Source: Eubacteriales bacterium
GTDB lineage: Bacteria; Bacillota; Clostridia; Tissierellales; GPF-1
Direction: 5' to 3'
NCBI GenBank assembly: GCA_030625815.1
Contig: DAOUQF010000012.1
Location: 33,691 to 97,690 of the forward strand
DNA: 64,000 bases
Part shown: piece after piece, positions 52,979 through 60,676 of the stretch
Layout of the letters: each line of letters starts with the position of its first letter
How positions within the stretch are numbered: the stretch's first letter is position 1
Made by a program: the position numbers and the translations under genes
Notes under the pieces: model-generated
Databases searched by the model: none
What the model was told of the DNA's origin: nothing
What the model saw: only the letters and a program-made list of their open reading frames with translations

Positions 52979-53101
52979 CAGGCGGTACGCACCCTCTATT
53001 CTTTCTTGAACCAGTTGATGTTTTTCAAAATAATCCATGCATTGATCGAATTGCTCCAAAAGAGACAAATTCTTCAATGCCAAGAAGAATGGAACCATAT
53101 C
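52979..53101 (-). pseudogene. Fragment of another AlbA_2-type regulator gene
   Basis: The minus strand encodes LKNLSLLEQFDQCMDYFEKH and, directly after, QLVQERIEGAYRL. The intact gene at 60677-61990 has LKDMSILEQVGRCLNFFEKH and RLVQERIEGVYRE at the same spacing. The surrounding frame (52880-53281) shows no other homology and lacks the ATP-binding motifs. It is a short leftover of a deleted paralogue. Confidence 0.75.
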
Positions 53102-53201
53102 GCTCTGATGGCATGAATAATATTCGCATGCAAAGTAATCAAGGCAATCTAGATCAATGAAGCGCTTTACACAAAGCGGATGGCGCGTGAAAAGACCCAC
53201 A

Positions 53202-53236
53202 AAAACAGGACAGTCTTGAAAAGACTGTCCTGTTTT
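53202..53236 (-). terminator. Terminator of the opine-dehydrogenase gene
   Basis: On the minus strand, AAAACAGGACAGTCTT and AAGACTGTCCTGTTTT pair perfectly around three bases, and TTTTT ends it. It lies about 28 bases after the stop. Confidence 0.9.
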
Positions 53237-53264
53237 GCAGGTCTTTTTGTTATCGTTCAGTGAA

Positions 53265-54476
53265 TTATTTCTCGTACACACCTGTACGCATATACGTGAC
53301 CATCTCTTCGGGTGTCATCCCACCCAAACCTAACAAGTCTAGAGTAAAACCAGTCTTGTAAAAATCAGTATCCAACATAATATTTGCCAACTCCGTCATA
53401 CCGCTTAATGCGGGAGTAGGAACATTTAGCAAGGAAGCAAAATGAATACTGGTGCAACAGCCAACAGGTACATCCTCTGTAATATAGCGAGAATTCAGAT
53501 CGAAACGTGCGCCTTTCGGAGGATTAAGCCAGTTGTCGGTGTCCAATGGTTCTGAGAAAGGTTGGCGGTAATCCGAACCGTAAAACAACTGTCCAATAAT
53601 GCCCATTCGAGACTGTAGCGCATCCTCATCAACCTCGCAAATGCCTACGCCATACGCCTTAGCAATAGCAGACATTTCCTTGTAAAACTGATATTGAACA
53701 CGACCTACACTTGGAGATACGCCATGGGCATAAATATCAAAATACAAATCCTTTTCGCCCACCCCAGGAATGATGCCCCAGTTTTCAATTGCACCGGTAT
53801 TGAGTATAGTCGCCGGAACATGCAACAAGGGGTTCACATTGGACAAACCAATATCTAAAACCGTATCCCCATGTTCCAGAGTCGTAGCGTCTAGTGCCGG
53901 AATTTCTTTTTTCAGAGCCATGTATGCTTCCGCATCGCTAGATGGCAAAGTGTCAAAACGAATTACATTGTCTCTATAAAGAATGGAAACAACATCTGTT
54001 TCTGTCTCAAAATCATTGAATTTATTTAACCGAGCGCCATAAGGAAGTGTTGCATATCCGGCAATGATAACCTTCTGCTGCAATCCCATTTCTCGCATAA
54101 CTCGGCGTAAAATTAAAGATCCAAAGTTGCCGGGGAAAATACTGACGGTTTGACCATCTTCCAGCAACGGAGCCAACTCACGAAAAGCCATTTCAAACCC
54201 CTGTGCCTGCATAGAAACCAAGATATGATCAGCACCACGTACTGCTTCTGCCATATCATGTGTTACCATATCCAGTATGACTGTACCCGAACGCTTGAAG
54301 TTCTGATAGTTCATCTCAGGACCTTCCAGTGTTACCCGGCGACTATTCATAATGCCACGCACCTTGTTCGTAAACTGAGAAAACTCATACATGCGCACCT
54401 CGGCGCCACCCAGTTTACAATCAGCCGCTAAGGCGTGTGCCCCATTTCCACCACCGATAATTGCTATTTTTGCCAT
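53265..54476 (-). CDS. NAD/NADP octopine/nopaline dehydrogenase family protein
   Basis: A 403-residue opine-dehydrogenase-family enzyme. The N-terminal Rossmann domain has IAIIGGGNGAHALAADC, followed by VSIFPGNFGS and a second domain with LSNVNPLLHVPATILN and DIYAHGVSPSVGRVQ carrying the catalytic histidine region. Family members make or break N-(carboxyalkyl)amino acids; some relatives act on other 2-hydroxy or 2-oxo acids. The start at 54476 follows ATGGAGGGAAATAAA. It is a single gene behind two ANTAR-type leaders, so it is probably induced by the signal sensed by the kinase at 55575-57029. Confidence 0.86.
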   Translation of the reverse strand: MAKIAIIGGGNGAHALAADCKLGGAEVRMYEFSQFTNKVRGIMNSRRVTLEGPEMNYQNFKRSGTVILDMVTHDMAEAVRGADHILVSMQAQGFEMAFRELAPLLEDGQTVSIFPGNFGSLILRRVMREMGLQQKVIIAGYATLPYGARLNKFNDFETETDVVSILYRDNVIRFDTLPSSDAEAYMALKKEIPALDATTLEHGDTVLDIGLSNVNPLLHVPATILNTGAIENWGIIPGVGEKDLYFDIYAHGVSPSVGRVQYQFYKEMSAIAKAYGVGICEVDEDALQSRMGIIGQLFYGSDYRQPFSEPLDTDNWLNPPKGARFDLNSRYITEDVPVGCCTSIHFASLLNVPTPALSGMTELANIMLDTDFYKTGFTLDLLGLGGMTPEEMVTYMRTGVYEK

Positions 54477-54553
54477 TTTATTTCCCTCCATTTTTTAATT
54501 TCAAATCTTACCGTCCCTTATAAAAACCAAGATGGCTCCCACAATGTATCAAT

Positions 54554-54630
54554 AAAAAAACAACTGAATAACGACACCAAGTGCCGAATATTAGTTGCTC
54601 CAACGCGGTTCTTACAATTCGTCTTGCAAG
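54554..54630 (-). promoter_or_regulatory. ANTAR-type antitermination leader A (next to the opine-dehydrogenase gene)
   Basis: Hairpin 1 (54611-54630) pairs CTTGCAA with TTGTAAG around the hexaloop GACGAA. Hairpin 2 (54595-54608) has hexaloop GTTGGA but only two good base pairs. The terminator (54554-54597) pairs CAACT with AGTTG plus inner stems and ends in seven T. Hairpin 2 shares bases with the terminator's 5' arm, the geometry of EutV/NasR-type control. No other gene lies in 54477-54957. Confidence 0.78.
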
Positions 54631-54654
54631 ATTCAATATTCATCAGATACGATC

Positions 54655-54682
54655 CATTTACCACATAAACTTACTATGACAA
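54655..54682 (-). promoter_or_regulatory. Promoter of leader A
   Basis: On the minus strand TTGTCA and TAAATG are 16 bases apart with GTGG before the -10, the same context as the leader B promoter. Confidence 0.5.
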
Positions 54683-54796
54683 GATCTGCGTACCATTTCT
54701 GGCATAATTGATTGATATTCTGCCCTTTCTCACCTCCCTATTTTTGGTTTTTACTTTCGTTGTAAGCATCCATTCTATTCTCATCAAAATAACCAC

Positions 54797-54878
54797 AAAA
54801 AAAAAGCAACTAGATGCGCGACACAAAGTGCCGAACAATTAATTGCTTCACCGCAAATCTTACAATTCATCTTGCAAG
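54797..54878 (-). promoter_or_regulatory. ANTAR-type antitermination leader B (upstream tandem copy)
   Basis: Hairpin 1 (54859-54878) pairs CTTGCAA with TTGTAAG around GATGAA. Hairpin 2 (54843-54856) pairs TTGC with GCAA around GGTGAA. The terminator (54797-54846) pairs GCAATTA with TAGTTGC, has an inner CGGCAC/GTGTCG stem and ends in nine T. Its first four bases are the 3' arm of hairpin 2, so the two folds exclude each other. It begins about 80 bases after the response-regulator gene. Confidence 0.85.
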
Positions 54879-54902
54879 ATTCAATATTTATCTACCTTTT
54901 TA

Positions 54903-54931
54903 AATTTACCACTGTAAGCCTTTTCTGTCAA
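54903..54931 (-). promoter_or_regulatory. Promoter of leader B
   Basis: On the minus strand a perfect TTGACA is 17 bases from TAAATT, with the -10 ending about 25 bases before hairpin 1. Confidence 0.7.
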
Positions 54932-54957
54932 TCAGTGTGTTACCACATAATTTATGC

Positions 54958-55575
54958 TCAGAATGACTGATTGGAATTAGCAGCCAAAATCATCTTTGCA
55001 ACATCAATAATTGCGATACATTTATTCTTGCTGATATTCCTCAGATACATAAAGGCATCCGGTTCTGTCATATGATGGATTGTCATGATTAACCCCTTAG
55101 CCCGTTCAATGATTTTACGATTTTCCAGAGAATCCTCTACTTCCGCAACCTTCTTGCGCAATGCCGCAATATCTCGACTGCGTGCCTGCGCAACCTGAAT
55201 TGATGGAATTAGATTTCTTGCACTTACAGGCTTTACAACATAACCTGATACTTGTGCGGCATTTGCCTTATGAACGAAATCCCTATCATCGAAAGCTGTG
55301 ACCATAACAACTGTATCCGCTAGTTTATTATCCGTAATATGTTTCGCTGCCGTTAATCCGTCTAGCATAGGCATTTTTATATCTAAAAGGGCAATATCAG
55401 GCCGATGCTTCTCACATAAGGAAATCGCTTCAAAGCCATCATTCGCTTCACCGACGACATGCATGCCGTGTTCGGATAAAATTTCACTTAGTCCCATACG
55501 GATTAAAGATTCATCATCCGCAATTACCACAGTCGGTTTGACGTTACGATTCGAATCTTTCTCTTCGCTTTGCAT
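54958..55575 (-). CDS. EutV-like response regulator with ANTAR RNA-binding domain
   Basis: A 205-residue protein. The receiver domain has VVIADDESLIRMG, the phospho-acceptor in IALLDIKMPMLDG, and the switch residues VTAFDD and VVKPVSA. A coiled coil leads to the ANTAR domain with NRKIIERAKGLIM and DAFMYLRNISKNKCIAIIDVAKMIL. ANTAR proteins bind paired hexaloop hairpins in nascent RNA and prevent termination. Start and kinase stop overlap as TAATG. Matching leaders lie at 54554-54878 and 60424-60505. Confidence 0.93.
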   Translation of the reverse strand: MQSEEKDSNRNVKPTVVIADDESLIRMGLSEILSEHGMHVVGEANDGFEAISLCEKHRPDIALLDIKMPMLDGLTAAKHITDNKLADTVVMVTAFDDRDFVHKANAAQVSGYVVKPVSARNLIPSIQVAQARSRDIAALRKKVAEVEDSLENRKIIERAKGLIMTIHHMTEPDAFMYLRNISKNKCIAIIDVAKMILAANSNQSF

Positions 55576-57029
55576 TATAGCGCTCCTTTCACAATTGCAA
55601 GATCTGTAGGTGCACGGAAAACAACAGAAACTGCTGTTCCATTTCCATCGGAAGAAAAACCAATCCTCCCATCAAGTTGATTTTTCGCAATATCTTTAAC
55701 AACTTTCAACCCCAATGAAGAACCATTTTCTCGAAGCTTTTCCTCATCACAGCCCAATCCGTCATCACGAACGGTTATCCTTAAGTTTATTATCTCATCG
55801 GAGAATGTAACCCATATATTTCCTTCTTTACGTCCAACAAAAGCATGCTTATAACAGTTTTGAAATAGCTCATTCAAAATGAGCGACAAGTTTGTTGCAA
55901 CATCCAATGTTACTTCCAATGGCATATCTTCAATGTGCGTTCGGATATTCTGCTCAGATTGACACATCATTTGAAAGTTTTTGCTGACTTGCATCGCAAC
56001 ATCGAATAGTCCAACCAAATTGTTCTCTCGGCGCAAAAGAATATCGTAAGGTGTTGCAATACCTAAAATGCGATTCATTGTAACTTGCAGCATATTTTTG
56101 ACCTCGATTGATTCGCTTCGTCTACATTGCATATCCAGCAAATTATAAATCGTATACAAATTGTTTTTCACTCGATGTTGGATTTCACGTACAGCCGCCG
56201 ATTTAACACTAAGCAAATTCTCACTCTTTTTTAATTCTGAAACATCCTGTAAAATGACAACAAAAAACTCGTGTCCTTCCGAGCTGCATCTGTGTTGTCT
56301 CATACGCAATAAACGTCCTCTTGCATGCACTTCCCGCTCTACATATCGGGGGGAATTCGGTGTCACTACATCGATAGGACCTTGCAGTAAAACCCCACCA
56401 AATTTTTCACCGACAATTGGACCGTGATACCCATAATAATTGTATAGATCTAACCCCTGTCGATTAATATACACGACTTCTTGGTTGCTATTCACTACCA
56501 GCATTGCATCGGTTACACAGTCACCAAACCAGTTCACATTCGCTAGATATGGGTATTTTTCTATTCTTTCCAAGAGTGTTGGCACTTGAGCTTGTTCCTC
56601 TTGCGCGCCTCTATGTTTGTGGCAATCCACTTCTTCTCTAACAATTCCCCCTATGGTACGTGATCCATTTTTGATAGGCTCTACATATTGATAGGTAGCT
56701 CCCGGCTCTTTCGTAATAACGTTTGCCTCTATCCCATACGTCGATTCACCTACCGCTAATGTTCGTGCCACTGCTGGTTCATCCGTTTCCCGAATAATAT
56801 AACCAACCATGCTGAATGGGTATCCAGTTTCTTCCTTCAACAACTCTGCAATTACCAAATATTCTGAGCTTATTTTGGTTGGAACTTTAATGAACAAATC
56901 ACAAGGCATGTCTCCTTGGAAATCTTCGAGATGTTCTGCCATATTACAGATGATATGAACATCATCTAGGTTCAAATCTGTTTTTTGATGACATAAATTA
57001 AAAATATGCTCAACAAACTCTTTTGCCAT
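55575..57029 (-). CDS. EutW-like sensor histidine kinase
   Basis: A 484-residue kinase without membrane helices. The N-terminal H_kinase_N domain (about 1-150) resembles the ligand domain of EutW (CDLFIKVPT, AVARTLAVGEST). A PAS domain follows (about 160-280). The HisKA_2 phosphoacceptor is in VREIQHRVKNNLYTIYNLL, and the ATPase part has LILNELFQNCYKHAF, DDGLGCD and SSLGLKVVKDIA. The ATG at 57029 follows TAGGAGTGAGTGT. It should phosphorylate the ANTAR regulator with which it is translationally coupled. The ligand is unknown; no ethanolamine genes are nearby. Confidence 0.9.
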   Translation of the reverse strand: MAKEFVEHIFNLCHQKTDLNLDDVHIICNMAEHLEDFQGDMPCDLFIKVPTKISSEYLVIAELLKEETGYPFSMVGYIIRETDEPAVARTLAVGESTYGIEANVITKEPGATYQYVEPIKNGSRTIGGIVREEVDCHKHRGAQEEQAQVPTLLERIEKYPYLANVNWFGDCVTDAMLVVNSNQEVVYINRQGLDLYNYYGYHGPIVGEKFGGVLLQGPIDVVTPNSPRYVEREVHARGRLLRMRQHRCSSEGHEFFVVILQDVSELKKSENLLSVKSAAVREIQHRVKNNLYTIYNLLDMQCRRSESIEVKNMLQVTMNRILGIATPYDILLRRENNLVGLFDVAMQVSKNFQMMCQSEQNIRTHIEDMPLEVTLDVATNLSLILNELFQNCYKHAFVGRKEGNIWVTFSDEIINLRITVRDDGLGCDEEKLRENGSSLGLKVVKDIAKNQLDGRIGFSSDGNGTAVSVVFRAPTDLAIVKGAL

Positions 57030-57249
57030 ACACTCACTCCTAATATGCAATTCATTCTGCTATACAATATTATGTGGTGTCTCGTGAAATAGAATAGCAC
57101 ACCACCTAATAGAAGTACAGTATCCATAAAAAAACATGGCCTTTCTAAAAAAACTTATGGCTTTTCTCAACGCACGCTGAAAATCAAATAAGACAGCAAA
57201 GGGGAACCTATTCGCTAATTTTCCGAGCGAACCAAATTAAATTTCGAGT

Positions 57250-57285
57250 CAAGAAAGCAGCTCAATGAAATCTCATGAGCTGTCT
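57250..57285 (-). terminator. Terminator of the TRAP operon
   Basis: On the minus strand CAGCTCA and TGAGCTG form a stem, with flanking AAAGA and CTTTCTT. It lies about 37 bases after the DctM stop. The 57030-57249 interval has AT-rich DNA where the kinase promoter must be, but no clear elements. Confidence 0.65.
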
Positions 57286-57321
57286 TTCTAAAATCCGAAT
57301 AATCCACCATCTTCAACTATC

Positions 57322-58623
57322 TTATCCGATTCCTAGAATCAGTCTAGGTAACGTCAGAGAAACAGCAGGAAAATATGTAGTTAAAATCAATGTAGGCAAG
57401 TATGCGAACAACATAATCTTCAATGCAGGCTTCATAACTTGATCCGAACCAATATTGCAGATGTTAGAACCAAAGTACAAGAATGGCGCGCAGGGAGGAG
57501 TAATATTGCCCATACCCAAGTTAACGCCTAAGATTGCTGCAAAATGATAAGGATTTACACCAAGATCAACCATCATCGGCAAAAGGATTGGCGTGCATAA
57601 CAACGTGCCACTGACATCATCCATCAACATGCCAATAATTACCAAGAATATGTTAATCATTAGCAAAATGACTTTCGGATTATCAGAAACCATCATTAGT
57701 AACTTCATGATGTTCTCCGGTACATTTTCCATAACCAAAACACGGCTAAGTACCATAATCAATGCCAACATTACCATAATGGATCCGGTTGACTTTGCTG
57801 TGTCAACAAAAGTTTCTTTCAACTCGCGCCAAGTCATGCCTTTATAAATCCAAATACTTACTGGGATCGCATAAATAACGGATACTGCAGCCGCTTCAGA
57901 AGGCGTCATAAACCCGCCATAAATACCGCCTAGTATCATCAAAGGCATCAGTAATGCCGGTACAGCTGTTTTTGTTTTATGCCCCAGATCCTTTACCCAA
58001 AGAGCTCCCTCTATTTTTGGTTCTACTTCGATCTCCTTATGGTTGCGAAGCAATAAATAGGAAACAATAGATATCAAAATAGTCAAGATGATGCCGGGCA
58101 CCACCGTAGCCAGGAAACAGGCCAATACAGACAAGCGTCCGGACCAGGCGACTAGAATCTGAATAGAGCTGGGTGGAATCAACATACCAATTGGTGCAGC
58201 ACAGGCTAAGGTGGCAGCTGCAATCCCCATCGGATATTTCTTCTCCATCATTTTAGGCGCTAGAATCGAGCCGACACATGACAGTGTTGCCATACCGCTG
58301 CCTGTAATAGATCCAAAGATCGCACTGGTAACAACTGCAACCACCGCAAGAGAACCTCGAATACCACCTACAAATTTCTGAATAAATCCAATCAGTGCGT
58401 CGCCGATTTTTCCCTTCTCCATAATTCCGCCAGCCATAATAAACAAGGGAATGGCCAGAAGCACTACGCCAGTCAATTTCATATAAGCAGTCGGTAATAA
58501 GAATGATGGACTGTATCCCATAGTAAGTACAGACCAAACGATTGCTGCCCCAAAACTAAATGCAACCGGTACACCTATAATCAAACATACAAACAAAATA
58601 ATAAATGCTATGAATATTGCCAT
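57322..58623 (-). CDS. dctM: TRAP transporter large permease (DctM)
   Basis: A protein of about 433 residues and 12 or more helices. It shows DctM-family stretches such as IPLFIMAGGIMEKG, FGSITGSGMATLSCVGSIL, LIPPSSIQILVAW, YGGFMTPSEAAAVSVIYA and GNITPPCAPFLYFG. It couples sodium entry to uptake of the acid bound by DctP. The start is at the ATG at 58623 or a GTG at 58635 that overlaps the DctQ stop; the ATG has the better ribosome-site spacing. Confidence 0.9.
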   Translation of the reverse strand: MAIFIAFIILFVCLIIGVPVAFSFGAAIVWSVLTMGYSPSFLLPTAYMKLTGVVLLAIPLFIMAGGIMEKGKIGDALIGFIQKFVGGIRGSLAVVAVVTSAIFGSITGSGMATLSCVGSILAPKMMEKKYPMGIAAATLACAAPIGMLIPPSSIQILVAWSGRLSVLACFLATVVPGIILTILISIVSYLLLRNHKEIEVEPKIEGALWVKDLGHKTKTAVPALLMPLMILGGIYGGFMTPSEAAAVSVIYAIPVSIWIYKGMTWRELKETFVDTAKSTGSIMVMLALIMVLSRVLVMENVPENIMKLLMMVSDNPKVILLMINIFLVIIGMLMDDVSGTLLCTPILLPMMVDLGVNPYHFAAILGVNLGMGNITPPCAPFLYFGSNICNIGSDQVMKPALKIMLFAYLPTLILTTYFPAVSLTLPRLILGIG

Positions 58624-58631
58624 AATGCCGC

Positions 58632-59183
58632 TCACTCTCCTTTCTGTACATCACCATTGGCGGTGTGAGTGTTTTTTCTGTTTTTAAGCTGCTTAATTGT
58701 ATCGCACACCGTGTAAAAGAACATCAGGAAAAATCCAATGGTCAAGGGAATCTGGCTTACAGTCAAGGGGATTTTCAATGCTGGTGTTAACGCTCCCCGT
58801 TGCAGTCCCCACAAGGTGAACTGGACGCCCCACACGGCAAAGCAAGCCAAAACAATCGACGTAATAATACCAACTGTGATATCAATAATCGCTAGTGCTC
58901 GTTTGTTGCTTACAAAAGTGTGCATAATATCTGCTTTGATATGATCTTTCTTATATGTTGCATAAACCCCTGCAATATAATACAGCCACATGGCTACCAC
59001 CGTAATAATTTCTTCCGCGCCATAAAAGTCTTTTTTCAAGACGTAACGCATAATAACACCAACAAAAACCAGAGTGACTGCAAGAACACTCGTTATAATC
59101 ATGATAAATCGCTGAGTCTGTATAAGCCGTTTCCAAAATGCCGTTTTTTCAATTTTCATTTTGTCCAAAATCTCACCTTCCAC
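58632..59183 (-). CDS. dctQ: TRAP transporter small permease (DctQ)
   Basis: A 183-residue protein with four membrane helices and a family motif region MRYVLKKDFYGAEEIITVVAM (positions about 47-67). It partners DctM. The start is probably a GTG at 59183, six bases after TAGGAG; an ATG at 59159 is the alternative. It lies between the DctP and DctM genes. Confidence 0.87.
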   Translation of the reverse strand: MEGEILDKMKIEKTAFWKRLIQTQRFIMIITSVLAVTLVFVGVIMRYVLKKDFYGAEEIITVVAMWLYYIAGVYATYKKDHIKADIMHTFVSNKRALAIIDITVGIITSIVLACFAVWGVQFTLWGLQRGALTPALKIPLTVSQIPLTIGFFLMFFYTVCDTIKQLKNRKNTHTANGDVQKGE

Positions 59184-59240
59184 TTATTCTCCTAAGAGAG
59201 GGGAAAGCCGAAGCACTCCCCTCATCAAATCAAAGTCGGA

Positions 59241-60281
59241 TTATTTTGCTTCCAAGTCAGCCAACACGACATCCATTTCATCTGTGCCAATGGCATCAAT
59301 CAAATCTGGCCATACATTGGCTTTAAAGTGTTCAACAATGGTTGCGAACTCATCATCGGTAGGAACGATCACGTTGATGCCCTTATCTGCCATAGCCTGC
59401 ATTGCTTCTTGGTCCATAGTCTCGCGGTTATCTAGAAGTGTCGCGGCTTCTTCCCGGAAAGTATCGCGAATGATGTCTTGATATTCCTGTGGCATGGAAG
59501 CCAACAACTCTTTATTGATAAATGTGCCCTGAATTTCACAGATATAGCGATAGTCAATATAAGTTTTAATTACATCGGCATATGCTTCGTTGTTCAAAAA
59601 CGGGGTGCCGCCAACCCAACCATCACAAACACCGGTTTGCATAGCGGGATATAGATCAGCATATGGAATGGTCGTGGATGGATAGCCTAAACCGTCTGCA
59701 ACAGCAATATAGCTAGCCATACCTGGACAACGCATCAGCGCGTCTTTTTTAATAGTGGGATCCATAATATTGTCCGTAGACATATCCACGCCACCGATAC
59801 CCATGAAGCCGTCTACATACAGGTTCAGTAGGTCTACGTCGGCGTCGTCGTTAATTCTTCTCACAAAATCATAGTAGGCACTGCCTTCTGCAAATACGTA
59901 TTTCGCATTTTCATAGGAAGTAACCAGATAGGGAAACGCTGTAACTTCCATACGCTTGTCAAACTGGCAAGGAAGTGCACAGGAAGCCATATCGATCGTT
60001 CCTTTAATGACTTCTTCATATTGTTGGACACCATCTCCCAACTGGTTGGCTGGGTAAACTTTAATCTTAACATGTCCATCTGTTTTTTCTTCAATTTTGG
60101 CTGCTGCCGCTTCCAAAGAAGCTGTAATAGGGTAATCAGGAGCGTAGATACCAGCACAACGGAGTTCATAGATAGGTTTGCCATCCTCACCAACGTCTCC
60201 ACTTGCTGCTCCACCGCTGCTACATGCAGCCAGTGGCAGTACCATAGTCAATGCCAATAAAAGTAGTAATGCTTTTTTCAT
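59241..60281 (-). CDS. dctP: TRAP transporter substrate-binding lipoprotein (DctP)
   Basis: A 346-residue DctP-type solute receptor. It has a signal peptide with lipobox LPLAACSSGG, so it is anchored outside the membrane. The mature part has the family pattern with VKIKVYPANQLGDGVQQYEEVIKGTIDMA and the carboxylate-binding Arg region DALMRCPGM. TRAP receptors usually bind carboxylates. The ATG at 60281 follows GAGGAGGGAAATT. It is the first gene of the TRAP operon, behind an ANTAR-type leader. Confidence 0.92.
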   Translation of the reverse strand: MKKALLLLLALTMVLPLAACSSGGAASGDVGEDGKPIYELRCAGIYAPDYPITASLEAAAAKIEEKTDGHVKIKVYPANQLGDGVQQYEEVIKGTIDMASCALPCQFDKRMEVTAFPYLVTSYENAKYVFAEGSAYYDFVRRINDDADVDLLNLYVDGFMGIGGVDMSTDNIMDPTIKKDALMRCPGMASYIAVADGLGYPSTTIPYADLYPAMQTGVCDGWVGGTPFLNNEAYADVIKTYIDYRYICEIQGTFINKELLASMPQEYQDIIRDTFREEAATLLDNRETMDQEAMQAMADKGINVIVPTDDEFATIVEHFKANVWPDLIDAIGTDEMDVVLADLEAK

Positions 60282-60423
60282 AATTTCCCTCCTCATACTT
60301 TCTAACCATATTTACAAAAACCAGAACTTCACTGAGTATTACAGCGCATTTTGCTTTTTAGCACATCTCCCCCGTATAGGCTAGCATTTTCTGCAAAAAA
60401 CTAACCGATTTGCGTTAAAAAAC

Positions 60424-60505
60424 AAAAAAAAGCAACCTCGAGACAGACGCTATGCGTCTATTCACGATGTTACTTCTACGTAATACCTGCAATACGGCTT
60501 GCAAG
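60424..60505 (-). promoter_or_regulatory. ANTAR-type antitermination leader C (TRAP operon)
   Basis: Hairpin 1 (60486-60505) pairs CTTGCAA with TTGCAGG around GCCGTA. Hairpin 2 (60470-60483) pairs TTAC with GTAA around GTAGAA. The terminator (60424-60473) pairs GTAAC with GTTGC, has a perfect AGACGC/GCGTCT inner stem and ends in eight T; its first four bases are the 3' arm of hairpin 2. The DctP start is about 140 bases downstream. 60282-60423 shows nothing else. Confidence 0.85.
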
Positions 60506-60526
60506 TTCCGATTCACTTGTGAGTCA

Positions 60527-60555
60527 AAAATATCATGAATTTATTGATTTGTCAA
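60527..60555 (-). promoter_or_regulatory. Promoter of the TRAP operon
   Basis: On the minus strand TTGACA is 17 bases from TATTTT, just upstream of leader C. Confidence 0.7.
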
Positions 60556-60570
60556 TAAAAGAATGAAAAC

Positions 60571-60611
60571 GTTATTTTACGACTGACGTTATTTTACGAC
60601 TGACGTTATTT
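60571..60611. repeat. Tandem 17-base repeats upstream of the TRAP promoter
   Basis: GTTATTTTACGACTGAC occurs twice in direct succession, followed by a partial third copy GTTATTT. It starts 15 bases upstream of the promoter -35, so it could be an activator site as well as a simple duplication. Confidence 0.7.
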
Positions 60612-60676
60612 GATAATGTCTTATCGAATTACTGCTGTTGCTTAATTGGATAACCGAGGGAAAGTACACAATAATC

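Noticed and set aside
52880..53281. Full gene of 133 codons on the minus strand
   Set aside because: It begins inside the neighbouring gene, crosses the terminator at 53202-53236 and only 41 residues show homology, so a gene remnant is the better reading.
57030..57321. A fourth ANTAR leader in front of the kinase gene
   Set aside because: I looked for CTTGCAA-type hairpins and a T-tailed terminator on the minus strand and found only A/T-rich DNA and the TRAP operon terminator.
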